Positions 29,256 through 37,950 of a stretch of DNA of 64,000 bases are shown one piece after another. Within the stretch, counting starts at the first letter, position 1, and each line of letters starts with the position of its first letter. Made by a program: the position numbers and the translations under genes. This DNA is from Myxococcales bacterium (GTDB lineage: Bacteria; Myxococcota_A; Polyangia; Polyangiales; JADJMO01): positions 1 to 64,000 of the forward strand of contig JADJMO010000021.1 in assembly GCA_016709545.1 (NCBI GenBank), read 5' to 3'. Under the pieces are notes generated by a model, which worked only from the letters and a program-made list of their open reading frames with translations, had not been told where the DNA came from and did no database searches.

Positions 29256-30290
29256 GTGAAGGCGCGGTCGGTCTCCAATCCTCCGAACCCCTGGCACTCG
29301 ACGGAAGTCGAGTGGCTCGGAGAGAGGCCGGCCGCGCCGCTCCGGCTCCACATCGAGCAGGCGCGGTCGATCGTCAGCGAGAACCAGTCGCCCGACATCG
29401 GCTTCCGCTTCAGCCTCAACCCGTACCGCGGCTGCGCGCACGCCTGTGCCTACTGCTACGCACGGCCCTCCCACCAGTACCTCGGCTTCGGCGCGGGCAG
29501 CGACTTCGACCGCGAGATCGTGGTGAAGCTCAACGCCGCCGCGCTGCTCGAGCAGGCCTTCCAGAAGCCGAGCTGGGAGGGCGAGCTCCTCGTCTTCTCG
29601 GGCAACACCGATTGTTACCAGCCCGTCGAGGCGAGCTACGGCCTCACCCGCGCGTGCCTCGAGGTCTGCCTCGCGTTCCGCCAGCCCGTGCACGTCATCA
29701 CCAAGTCGGCGCTCGTGCGGCGCGACGTCGACCTGCTCGCGCGGCTCTCGCGAGAGGCGCGCGCGTCGGTCACGATCAGCATCCCGTTCGCCGAGCCCGA
29801 GATGGCGCGCGCGATCGAGCCCTACGCGCCCGCCCCCGAGGCGCGCTTCGAGACGGTGCGCCGGCTCGCGGCGGCGGGCGTGCGCGTGTCGGTCAACGTC
29901 GCGCCGGTCATCCCCGGTCTCAACGACGCGCAGGTGTCCGAGATCGTCGAGCGCGCCGCGGCGGCCGGCGCGAGCTCGCTCGCGATGATCCCGCTGCGGC
30001 TCCCCGCCGAGGTGCTGCCGGTGTTCTTCGAGCGCCTCGCCGAGGCCTACCCGGCGCGCGTGCAGAAGGTGGAGAGCGCGCTCGTGCAGATCCGCCGCGG
30101 CCGCCTGCACGACCCGCGCTTCGGCAGTCGCATGGCGGGCTCGGGGCCGCGCTGGGAGGCCATCGTCGCCATCTTCGCCGCGCAGTGTCGTAGACTCGGG
30201 CTCGACCGCGACGGGATGGACGGCGTGCCGCGCGAGGAGCCGCCGCGCACGTTCCGACGACCGAGCCGGCAGGGCTCGCTGTTCGACTGA
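29256..30290 (+). CDS. Radical SAM protein, PA0069 family (spore photoproduct lyase-like)
   Basis: The product has 344 residues. The [4Fe-4S] motif is C60-x3-C64-x2-C67 (GCAHACAYCYAR), preceded by the family signature F-R-F-S-L-N-P-Y-R-G. Downstream motifs, F-S-G-N-T-D-C-Y-Q-P-V-E and V-H-V-I-T-K-S, are typical of the PA0069/Rv2578c group related to SplB. The reaction is not established for the group; DNA repair or modification has been proposed from similarity. GTG 29256 is chosen because the upstream in-frame sequence overlaps the tig promoter region antisense. It ends convergent with 30301, with only 10 bases between the stops. Confidence 0.85.
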   Translation: MKARSVSNPPNPWHSTEVEWLGERPAAPLRLHIEQARSIVSENQSPDIGFRFSLNPYRGCAHACAYCYARPSHQYLGFGAGSDFDREIVVKLNAAALLEQAFQKPSWEGELLVFSGNTDCYQPVEASYGLTRACLEVCLAFRQPVHVITKSALVRRDVDLLARLSREARASVTISIPFAEPEMARAIEPYAPAPEARFETVRRLAAAGVRVSVNVAPVIPGLNDAQVSEIVERAAAAGASSLAMIPLRLPAEVLPVFFERLAEAYPARVQKVESALVQIRRGRLHDPRFGSRMAGSGPRWEAIVAIFAAQCRRLGLDRDGMDGVPREEPPRTFRRPSRQGSLFD

Positions 30291-30300
30291 CCCTTGCCGT

Positions 30301-31603
30301 TCACTTCACGGCGCGCACACGCGCGATCTCGGCCAGGCGCTCCTTGGCGTAGACCCACCCCTCGATCGTCTCGGCCTGGATGCCGAGCGCGGGCAGCGCG
30401 GCGCTCTTGCGGAGCCAGAACTCGGCGCGGTCCCACACCGTGAGGATCACCTTGCGCGTCCCCGGGTCGGCGAGGAGCGCCGCGTAGTCCACGGGGTGGG
30501 TCGTGCGCCCGATCGCGAGGTAGGTCTCGAGGTAGTACATCATGGTGAGGACGCCGTCGCGCGCGCTCACGCGAGCTCCGTCGGGCAAGAGGTCGCGCGT
30601 GCAGTAGCGAGACGCGAGCGAGTGCGCGTAGGCGTTGTACTCGTCGAGCAGCACGTTGAACCCCTGCGCGCCGCTCGGGCCGTCGAGGTAGATCCGCGCG
30701 TAGGTGTCGGAAGGGCGGTCCACGTGCTGGCCGAGGATCTCCTTCCAGTGGAAGTTCTTCTGCAGCTTCGCCTTGATCGGGAGGTCGTCGCGCACGGGGT
30801 AGGTCTGCGACACCCCGTCGAACCGCTTGCTGCCCCACACGTGCGCGCCCTCGTGCACGGCGGCGTCGAAGCGCGAGGCGACCCCTGCGAACGTGTCGGG
30901 GGCATGCAGGAACCACGCTTTGAGGACCTTGTCGTCCTGCACGGCGAGGAACGGCAGCCCCGTCGGGTAGCGCAGGCGCGCGAGCCCTTTCGGCCGCGGG
31001 GCGGAGGGCGCTGGGCGCGTACGCCTTCACGAGCGGTTCGACCGGCGAGAGCGCCGTGCAGCCGGGGATCTCCTCGGTGTAGGTCGGGTCGCCGCTCGCG
31101 AAGCGATCGGGGCCGACGGTCGAGGACGAAGGCGGCGGTGGGGCCGTGGTCGTGGAGGGCGAGCTCGTCGTCGTCGACGTCTTGGTCTTGGTCGTGACCT
31201 CGACCTCCACCTCGAACCCGGCGGGTTCGCGAGCGGCGGGCTTGCGGGGTGAGAGCGTGCGACCGAGCCGCCGGAGCGGCTCGGGGAAGCTCGCGAGCGC
31301 GTCTCCGGTCGGTCCACGGACCACGAGCACGAGGAAGGCGACGAGGCCCAGCGACCAGACCGGAGCCAAGCCCGCCGCGACCTTCTCTGCGTGCACCTCG
31401 CGGCCGCGCCTCTCGGCGACGCTCTCCACGAGGACCCCGAGGCCGACGGGCACGGCGACGAAGACCACGACCGCGACCCAGGCGAGCGTGCGACCGACGG
31501 AGTGATCGACGACCAGGAACGTGAGCGAACCACCCACGAAGACCAGGAGGAGCCAGATGGAGATCGCGAGCCAGCGGAGCGCTCGCCGAAGCGCGATGGG
31601 CAC
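30301..31603 (-). CDS. Membrane-anchored HExxH zincin-like protein (one frameshift)
   Basis: About 433 residues after correction. Helices at about 10-30, 38-58 and 78-98 form an N-terminal membrane part. A Thr/Ser/Pro-rich linker follows, then a C-terminal domain with H-E-G-A-H (the HExxH zinc motif of gluzincins) and, about 45 residues on, D-E-Y-N-A-Y-A as a plausible third ligand. At 30998-31001 a run GGGG has one base too many: removing it joins ...APSALRP with RPKGLARLRYPTGLPFLAVQ (parts shown). It is probably a membrane metallopeptidase facing the periplasm, but similarity to a known family was not recognised. ATG 31603 starts the first helix. Confidence 0.7.
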
Positions 31604-31612
31604 GCGCGCAGC

Positions 31613-32107
31613 CTATCGTGTCCGGGGCCGGAGGGTGCCCTGCGCGTGCGTGGAATGCGGAGGCGGCTGCGCTTTGCGCCACCAGCCGGGGCGGTGCAGG
31701 TGGGCCCGCACCAGGGTGCCGACGGCGGTGACGAGCACCAGCGCGTCGAAGGTGACGCTGATCGCCCGTCGACTCGGCGCCATGCCGAACACCCAGCGCG
31801 CGAGCCGCACGGTGAACCACTCGGGGTGGGCCGAAGAACCGGCGCCCTCGGCCCATCGGGCGACGGTCGTGAGGAAGCACTCGCCGAGCACGAGCTGCGA
31901 GGTCTGCGAGACGATGACGAAGGTGATGGCATAGACCGCGTAGAACCGGGTCGCCGTGCGCCACCGCCGGGTGAACAGCAACGGCAAGCCGAGGATCCAC
32001 GCCGCCATGGCGAGCGCGTGGAAGACATCGACGGCGACGCTCCATTTCGTCACACCCGAGAGCGAGCAAGTCGCGCGCCACTTGCGCCGGAGCTCGGCCG
32101 CGGTCAC
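31613..32107 (-). CDS. Four-helix membrane protein, unknown function
   Basis: The product has 164 residues with hydrophobic helices at about 22-42 (DVFHALAMAAWILGLPLLF), 48-68, 110-125 and 128-145, and a basic, Pro-rich C-terminus. It is loosely like DUF2784-type membrane proteins (two to four helices with a G-E-C-F-L turn), but not convincingly. GTG 32107 lies 9 bases from the divergent ATG at 32116, so a longer N-terminus would overlap the neighbour. It stops 9 bases before the start of the HExxH gene on the same strand, which suggests one operon. Confidence 0.6.
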   Translation of the reverse strand: MTAAELRRKWRATCSLSGVTKWSVAVDVFHALAMAAWILGLPLLFTRRWRTATRFYAVYAITFVIVSQTSQLVLGECFLTTVARWAEGAGSSAHPEWFTVRLARWVFGMAPSRRAISVTFDALVLVTAVGTLVRAHLHRPGWWRKAQPPPHSTHAQGTLRPRTR

Positions 32108-32115
32108 GGTGAGCG

Positions 32116-32922
32116 ATGCACGGAGCGCGCAGGTGGCTCGTCCGAGCAGCCCTGGCGTGCGGGTTGCTGGGCTGCGCCTTGTTCGGAGCCCGACAGGCTT
32201 CGCGGCACTTCGTGTTCCGCGGTCAGGGGCGGGCGGTCGCGACGAGCGCCGCCAACGCCCTCGTCCTGCGCGCCCCGGACGGGGCGCTCGTGCACGCGCT
32301 CGAACTCCCACGCGAGGGCGGCCCCTGGGTCGTCCACTTCCACGACAACACGCAGACGGCCGAGGAGGCGCTCGGCTTCGGGCGCGCGCTCCACGCGCGT
32401 GGGCTCGGCGTCGTGCTCATGGAGTACCGCGGCTACGGCGCCGCCCAGGGGCTCGATCCGAGCGAGCACGCGCTCGTCGCCGACGCCGAGGTGCTGCTCG
32501 CCGCGCTCGCTGCGCGCGGGATCGGTCCGGACCGGGTGCTCCTGTCCGGGCGCTCGCTCGGCACCGGGGTCGCGGCCGAGCTCGCTCGTCGGGGCCGCGG
32601 CGCCGCGCTCTTGCTGGTCGCGCCCTTCACCTCGGTGGTCGATCTCGTGCGGGAGGCCGCGCCGTGGTCCCCCGCGAGCCTGCTCGTGCGCGACCCGTTC
32701 GACACGGCGTCGAAGGCGGCGCAGATCGCGGTGCCCACCCTCGTGATCCACGGTGACGCCGACGAGATCGTGCCGTTCCACATGGGCGAGGCTCTCGCGA
32801 GCGCGATCCCGCACGCCACGCTGCTGCGCGTCGCCGGCGCGACCCACGCCGACGTGCTCGATCGCGACGCCCCGCGGGTGCTCGCTTCGATCGCCGCCCT
32901 CGCCACCACCAGCTGTCGCTGA
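32116..32922 (+). CDS. Alpha/beta hydrolase (BEM46/FrsA-like), membrane-anchored
   Basis: The product has 268 residues. An N-terminal hydrophobic segment (about 8-24) is a signal or anchor. The fold shows the oxyanion-forming H-F-H-D-N, E-Y-R-G-Y-G, nucleophile Ser147 in G-R-S-L-G-T-G, Asp214 or Asp216 in I-H-G-D-A-D-E-I-V-P, and His244 in A-T-H-A-D-V. This set is characteristic of the BEM46/ABHD13-type serine hydrolases, probably an esterase or thioesterase. Substrate unknown. The start is 20 bases before the helical partner gene 32942 ends its own leader, with only 19 bases between stop and next ATG, so cotranscription with the QueC-like pair is possible. Confidence 0.75.
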   Translation: MHGARRWLVRAALACGLLGCALFGARQASRHFVFRGQGRAVATSAANALVLRAPDGALVHALELPREGGPWVVHFHDNTQTAEEALGFGRALHARGLGVVLMEYRGYGAAQGLDPSEHALVADAEVLLAALAARGIGPDRVLLSGRSLGTGVAAELARRGRGAALLLVAPFTSVVDLVREAAPWSPASLLVRDPFDTASKAAQIAVPTLVIHGDADEIVPFHMGEALASAIPHATLLRVAGATHADVLDRDAPRVLASIAALATTSCR

Positions 32923-32941
32923 TGGGCTAAGCTCGCCCGCC

Positions 32942-33571
32942 ATGGCGGGTCGGGGAGCGCGTCGAGCGTCGAGCGCAGCCTCGATCGCCCAGCGCATCCA
33001 CGCGGGAGATCCGCCGGCCTCGGTGGTGCGCGCAGTGTTCGCGCGCGAGGCGCCTCGGCTCGCCCTCGCGCGCGACGATGAGGGCGTGCGCGCGGCGTTC
33101 GCCCTCGTCGCGAGCCTCTACCGCGCGCCCGAGGCCCTCACCGAGCGGCTCGGGCTCGACCGCGCACGCGCGAACGGAGGGGCGCGCGACGCGCTCGCGC
33201 TGGCGGCGGCAGCGGTCGAGCTGCTCGACGCGGCGGTGGACGGGCTGCCCTCGGAGCTCGCCGAGCTCGTGCAGCTCGCCGCGCTCGAGGTGTTGATGCG
33301 CGGCGGCTCCGCGTCGCTGGCCGAGGCCCTCCGGGCGCTCGCCGCGCGCATCGCCGAGCGCCTCGTCGCGGCGCACGTCTCCTTGGCGCTCGCGCGGGGC
33401 CCCCACGCCGAGACCCTCCGCGCCGAGGTCGCGGTGCGCGCCTCGATCGAGCAGTGCGCCCGCGAGCGGGTCGCGGTGGCGGCGGCGTCGATCACCGGCC
33501 GCGGGAGCGTGCGGGCGCTCCTCGGTCAGACGTTCGACGCGATCGCGACCGGCCTCGGAGGCCTTCGATGA
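32942..33571 (+). CDS. All-helical protein of unknown function, coupled to the QueC-like fusion
   Basis: The product has 209 residues, very Ala/Leu/Arg-rich and almost entirely helical, with no Cys pairs and no membrane segment strong enough to span. It begins MAGRGARRASSAASIAQRI. Heptad-like spacing of Leu/Val in the middle (LAAAAVELLDAAVDGLPSEL) suggests helical bundles. Its TGA overlaps the ATG of the next gene (ATGA at 33568-33571), the strongest contextual clue: the two proteins are probably made together and act together. No known family was recognised. Confidence 0.65.
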   Translation: MAGRGARRASSAASIAQRIHAGDPPASVVRAVFAREAPRLALARDDEGVRAAFALVASLYRAPEALTERLGLDRARANGGARDALALAAAAVELLDAAVDGLPSELAELVQLAALEVLMRGGSASLAEALRALAARIAERLVAAHVSLALARGPHAETLRAEVAVRASIEQCARERVAVAAASITGRGSVRALLGQTFDAIATGLGGLR

Positions 33572-35934
33572 GCGCGTTCGCGTGCGGCGGCCTGCGGGTG
33601 CGCGGTGACGAGCAGGCGCTGCGCCTCGCGGGCGCGGAGGCCAACGTCACGGTGCGCCTCGGCATCCCGGCGGAGGTGGCGCGCCGCATCCCGGCCGCGG
33701 TCCTCGACGGGCTCGAGATCGCCGCGTACGCCTTCGCGGCCGAGTCGCGCGACGAGCCGCGGCTCTCGCTGCGGGTCCCCGTGCGCGCGGCCGCACGGCT
33801 CTCGACGCGGCGGTTCGGGCGGGTCTTCGAGCGGGTGACGACCTTGCTCGGCGTGCCCACGTTCCTCGAGCTGCACGCGGCGCGGCGCCCGCTCGGTCCG
33901 ACCGCGCTCCTCGGCGACGGCGACCCGACGCTGACCGCGATCCCTGCCGACGCGCCGGTCGACGTGGTGCTGTTCTCCTCGGGGCTCGACTCGCTGGTCG
34001 GTGCGCTCGACACCCTCGCGCGCGGCGGGTTCGTGGTGCTCCTGCACCACCGCACGAGCCCGCGGCTCGATCCGCGCGTGGCCGCGCTGGCCGCCGAGGT
34101 CGTCGCCCGCGGACGGCCCGGCCAGGTGGCGTTCGTGCCGCTGTGGGTCGCGGGGGAGACCCGCACCCGCGACGCACGGCTCCGCGCGCTCCTGTTCGCG
34201 GCGGCCGCGGGGGCGCTCGCCAGCGCGTTCGGCGAAGGATCGGCGGTGCGGTTCTTCGAGAACGGCGTCGTGAGCCTCGGGTTGCCGCTCTCGGCCGTCG
34301 GTCTCGGGCAGCGGCCCTCGCGCAGCACGCATCCCCAGGTCCTGGCCTGCTTCTCGGAGCTGCTCGGTGCGCTCACCGGGCGCGTCGTGCCGGTCGACAA
34401 CGCGTTCCTATTCCTGACCAAGGGCGAGGTCGGAGCCAGGCTCGCCGCCCACGGCGCCGCGGCGCTCCTCGCGCGGACGACGAGCTGCACGCGCGAGCGA
34501 AAAGGGCGTCACTGCGGCGCGTGCGCGTCGTACGTCGATCGTCGCTTCGCCGTGCTGGCGGCGGGCCTCGAGCGCGAAGACCCCGCCGAGAACTACGCCG
34601 TGGATCTGCTCTCGGGCGCGCGCCCGACCGCCGCGGCCCGCGCCGTCGCGACGGCCTACGTGCGCGCCGCCATGTTGACCAACGACGAGGACGAGGCCTC
34701 GTTCTTCGCGCGCCACGGCGAGCTCGCGCGGGTGTTGCACGCCCTGCCCGAGGACACCGGGCGCGTGGCGGCGCGGCTCCACGACCTGCACCAGCGCCAC
34801 GCCCGTGAGGTGGAGCAGGTGCTCGACGACGGCTTGCGCCGACACGCCGCCGCCCTGCGCCGGGGCACGCTCCCCGCGAGCTCCCTCCTCGTCCTCGCGC
34901 TGCCGGAGAGCTATCGCACCGCGGTGCCCTCCCGCCCTCGTCGCCCCCGGGGCCCCGCCGTGCGCGTGCTCCACGTCTCCGACTTCCACTTCTCCCCGCG
35001 CCGTACGTGGGACCAGGACCCGGTGCTCGCGGGCCTCGTGGCACGCGTCGAGTCGTTCGCGCGCGAGGGGCTCGGGCCGCACCTGGTCCTGGTCACCGGA
35101 GACGTCGCCGATCGCGGCGCGCCCGGCGAGTACGCGCTCGCCGAGCGCTTCTTCACCGAGCGGCTGCTGCCGGCAGCGCGCCTGCCGACGACGCGCCTGT
35201 TCTTCGTGCCGGGCAACCACGACGTCGATCGCGGCGTGGTCGGCGAGGTCGCCCTCGCCGCCCAGGAGTCCTTGCTCGGCAAGGAGAGCCAGGACGCGCT
35301 CGCGACCGTGCTCGGAAACCCTCGTGAGCGCGGCGTCCTCTTGCAGCGTCACGACGCCTACCTCGACTTCGTGGCGAAGGTCCGGGGCGAGCCGCGCGCG
35401 GAGCTCCCCTGGTGGTCCGAGCGTCTCGAGATCGAGGGCGTGCGGGTCCACCTCGCGGGCCTGTGTTCGTCCTGGATGGCCTGTGGCGACACCGACAAGG
35501 GCCGGCTGCTCGTCGCGCGCTACCAGCTGCACCAGGTGTTCGCCGGCGCGGAGGACGCCGAGCTCTCGATCTCGCTCGCGCACCACCCGTGGGACTACCT
35601 CGCCGACTTCGACGCGCACGAGGTCCGTGAGGCCGTGCAGCGGCGGTGCTCGATCGCCCTCCGTGGTCACCTGCACAGCGTCGACGCGGCGACCCGGGTG
35701 CGGCCCCACGACGCCCACGTCGAGCTCGCGGCGGGCGCGGCCTACGGCGGATCGCGCCACCCGCACGGCTTCTCGCTGATCGAGTGCTGGCCGCGCGACG
35801 GCGTGGTGCGGCTGCGCCCGTGCGTCTGGGACGGGCATGCATTCATCCTGGATCGGAACGTCCTCGGGGGCAGCGCGGACGGCGTGCTCACGCTGCCGAT
35901 GCCCGTGCGCGCGAAGAGTCCCGGCCAGCACTGA
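33568..35934 (+). CDS. Fusion of QueC-like PP-loop synthetase and calcineurin-like phosphoesterase
   Basis: The product has 788 residues. The N-terminal half is a PP-loop ATPase of QueC type: V-V-L-F-S-S-G-L-D-S at 133-142, and a zinc-site remnant with C307, C316 and C319 (HCGAC); the fourth Cys position is Tyr. After a helical linker the C-terminal half (about 465-760) is a metallophosphoesterase with all ligand motifs: S-D472-F-H474, T-G-D512, G-N550-H551-D552, H672-H673 and G-H701-L-H703. QueC makes 7-cyano-7-deazaguanine, and QueC-like proteins also occur in the antiphage systems Qat (QatC) and type IV CBASS (Cap9). The fused phosphoesterase and the lack of other queuosine genes favour a dedicated modification or defence role (inference). 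Confidence 0.8.
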   Translation: MSAFACGGLRVRGDEQALRLAGAEANVTVRLGIPAEVARRIPAAVLDGLEIAAYAFAAESRDEPRLSLRVPVRAAARLSTRRFGRVFERVTTLLGVPTFLELHAARRPLGPTALLGDGDPTLTAIPADAPVDVVLFSSGLDSLVGALDTLARGGFVVLLHHRTSPRLDPRVAALAAEVVARGRPGQVAFVPLWVAGETRTRDARLRALLFAAAAGALASAFGEGSAVRFFENGVVSLGLPLSAVGLGQRPSRSTHPQVLACFSELLGALTGRVVPVDNAFLFLTKGEVGARLAAHGAAALLARTTSCTRERKGRHCGACASYVDRRFAVLAAGLEREDPAENYAVDLLSGARPTAAARAVATAYVRAAMLTNDEDEASFFARHGELARVLHALPEDTGRVAARLHDLHQRHAREVEQVLDDGLRRHAAALRRGTLPASSLLVLALPESYRTAVPSRPRRPRGPAVRVLHVSDFHFSPRRTWDQDPVLAGLVARVESFAREGLGPHLVLVTGDVADRGAPGEYALAERFFTERLLPAARLPTTRLFFVPGNHDVDRGVVGEVALAAQESLLGKESQDALATVLGNPRERGVLLQRHDAYLDFVAKVRGEPRAELPWWSERLEIEGVRVHLAGLCSSWMACGDTDKGRLLVARYQLHQVFAGAEDAELSISLAHHPWDYLADFDAHEVREAVQRRCSIALRGHLHSVDAATRVRPHDAHVELAAGAAYGGSRHPHGFSLIECWPRDGVVRLRPCVWDGHAFILDRNVLGGSADGVLTLPMPVRAKSPGQH

Positions 35935-35994
35935 CCGCAACGAGCTTGCTGGCCGACAAGTTTGCACCTCCCTTCCGCGTGTTACGCTGGAGCG

Positions 35995-37041
35995 ATGCAC
36001 ATTGAACGCCTGGGCCTGGCGCTCTTCCTCTCGTTCGGCGCTTCCGCGTGCTCGTCGGGCAGTGATTTTCAGGTCGCCAGCGACACCGGCACCACCGACG
36101 ACGCAGCGACCACCGACTCGCTCGTCACCGGCGACGCGGACGCGGGCGTCGACCCGTGCGCCGACGAGCCGGGCAAGGCGAAGTTCTGCGTGACGGTGAA
36201 CGCGGAGGTGGGCCCCGCGTACACGTCGGCCGCCACGAGCCTCGGCCTCGACGGCAAGGGGCTCCTGAAGGTCTACCTCTACGACAAGGATCCGAGCACC
36301 GGCACCAAGGAGGCGCCGATCCCTCCGGTCGCGACTCTCCGCTACGGCGCCATCGGTGAGAAGCTCGCCATCGACAAGCTCCCCGTCACGCTGGTCGACA
36401 GCGTGGCCAAGAGCGGCACGTACTGGGTCATCGGGTCGTTCGCGGACGCAGAGCGCCCCGAGACCGACGGGACCAACCGCGTGGGCGACTTCGTCAGCGT
36501 ACCGCTCGCCTACGACAAGAAGACCGCCAAGGCCACGTGGTCCAAGCTCGACATGGTGGTCGGCAAGACCACGCGCCAGAGTCTCAAGCTCTACCCGCTG
36601 CGGCGGGTCGACCTGGAGCTCCGCGTCGGCAAGGAGATCTCCGACATGCTCGCCACGGGGAAGTATCTCGCGAACGGCGATGGCCCCCTGCTCGTCATGC
36701 TCTACGATGGAGTCCTCGGCGGGGCGGGCGAAGCCGTCCAGTTCGGCGACGTGATCCCCTGCGTGACCACCAAGCCCAAGGAGCTCGCGCCGAAGCCCGT
36801 GCCCGTGAGCTTCCTCACCGCGGTCACCGGCTCCCACAACGTCTTGACGGGGCTGGTCGATTTCCCCGGTGATGGGTTCCCCAACCGCGGCACGTTCCTC
36901 TGTGACTACGCCGGCACGACCAGCCCCAAGATCGACATCAAGGGCTCGGACTGGGTGGCCTCGGTGACCGCCCGACTGATCACCATCTACGATCCCTACG
37001 CGACCACCGAGCCGGTCATCGACACGCTCGTCTGCAAGTGA
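35995..37041 (+). CDS. Lipoprotein of unknown function
   Basis: The product has 348 residues. The signal peptide MHIERLGLALFLSFGASAC ends at the lipobox, and an Asp/Thr-rich linker (DTGTTDDAATTDSLVTGDADAG) runs to about residue 50. The body has C-A-D-E/F-C-V-T pairs and beta-rich sequence (LLKVYLYDKD; VDLELRVGKEI) and ends with a C-terminal Cys. It resembles the lipoprotein at 8427 in layout but not in sequence. ATG 35995 is chosen over an in-frame start 11 codons upstream because it begins the signal peptide. It starts 60 bases after the QueC-like fusion; a separate promoter is likely. Confidence 0.7.
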   Translation: MHIERLGLALFLSFGASACSSGSDFQVASDTGTTDDAATTDSLVTGDADAGVDPCADEPGKAKFCVTVNAEVGPAYTSAATSLGLDGKGLLKVYLYDKDPSTGTKEAPIPPVATLRYGAIGEKLAIDKLPVTLVDSVAKSGTYWVIGSFADAERPETDGTNRVGDFVSVPLAYDKKTAKATWSKLDMVVGKTTRQSLKLYPLRRVDLELRVGKEISDMLATGKYLANGDGPLLVMLYDGVLGGAGEAVQFGDVIPCVTTKPKELAPKPVPVSFLTAVTGSHNVLTGLVDFPGDGFPNRGTFLCDYAGTTSPKIDIKGSDWVASVTARLITIYDPYATTEPVIDTLVCK

Positions 37042-37098
37042 GCCCGGAGATCGCCGCGCAGCACCCGAGCGCGACGCCCTCGACGCGACCGGCGGGGC

Positions 37099-37938
37099 TC
37101 AGACGCGGGCGAGCACCCAGTCGGCCATCTCGTCGGCGATGCCCGCCCAGCTCGGCTCGTTGAGGATCTCGTGGAACAGGTGGGCCTTGCCCTCGTAGCG
37201 CCGGTCCTTGCTGCCGAGGCGGTCGAAGACCGCGCGCGAGGCCGCGGGGCTCGCCACCTTGTCCTCCGCGCCGTGCGCCAGGTAGACCGGCAGCGTGAGC
37301 TCGCCCGCGCGCGCCAGGAGCGATACCTGCGCGCTCGACGACTCGGTGAACCATCGCGCGGTCGCGCCCTTGTTGCCGAGCGGGTCGTTGTCGTAGGCGC
37401 GCGCGAGGTCAGCGTCGTGGGTGAGGTCCTTGCCCGAGAGACCGGCGGGCACCGCGAGCGTGGGGAGCAGCCGCGAGGCGATCTTGCCGACCCAGATCTT
37501 GGCCGTGGGCACCTCGAGCGCGAGGCCGAAGTAGGGTGACGAGAGCACGAGGCCGTGGAACGCCTGCCGGTGTTCGAGCGCGTAGGTGGAGACGACGAGC
37601 CCGCCGAAGCTGTGCCCGAACCCGAAGAGCGGGACGGCGTCGAAGTTCTTGCGCGCGAGGCCGAGGACCAGCGCGAGGTCGCGGTGGTACTCCGAGAACC
37701 GATCGCAGTGGCCGCGCACGCCGCCCGAGAGCCCGTGACCTCGCTGGTCGTAGGTGACGACGGCGATGCCCCGCGCGGCGAAGTGCTGGATGACGTGGGC
37801 GTAGCGCGCGCTGTGCTCGCCGTAGCCGTGGACCAGCGCGAGCGCGGCACGTGGGGCGCGCGGCAGCGACAGCTTGTAGGCGAGGGGGACGTCGCCCTCG
37901 CGGAGGACGCCTTCGACGTAGGAGTACGGGGTGCTCAC
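37099..37938 (-). CDS. Alpha/beta hydrolase, monoacylglycerol lipase-like
   Basis: The product has 279 residues. The serine hydrolase motifs are H-G-Y-G-E-H-S near residue 37, D-Q-R-G-H-G-L-S-G at 64-72, nucleophile Ser110 in G-H-S-F-G-G, Asp226 in H-G-A-E-D-K-V-A-S and His256 in H-L-F-H-E-I. The whole protein fits the monoacylglycerol lipase/lysophospholipase group (Hydrolase_4), a soluble cytoplasmic enzyme without signal peptide. It lies 12 bases downstream of the aminotransferase gene on the same strand, probably in one transcript; a joint pathway is not evident. Confidence 0.85.
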   Translation of the reverse strand: MSTPYSYVEGVLREGDVPLAYKLSLPRAPRAALALVHGYGEHSARYAHVIQHFAARGIAVVTYDQRGHGLSGGVRGHCDRFSEYHRDLALVLGLARKNFDAVPLFGFGHSFGGLVVSTYALEHRQAFHGLVLSSPYFGLALEVPTAKIWVGKIASRLLPTLAVPAGLSGKDLTHDADLARAYDNDPLGNKGATARWFTESSSAQVSLLARAGELTLPVYLAHGAEDKVASPAASRAVFDRLGSKDRRYEGKAHLFHEILNEPSWAGIADEMADWVLARV

Positions 37939-37950
37939 GCGCCGAGAATC

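Noticed and set aside
27873..30110. Trigger factor frame extended 324 codons upstream
   Set aside because: The extension is antisense to the radical SAM gene and lacks motifs; the chaperone starts at 29138.
33568..34800. Plain queuosine biosynthesis gene queC
   Set aside because: The altered zinc Cys, the fused phosphoesterase and the absence of neighbouring queD/E/F make a housekeeping role unlikely.
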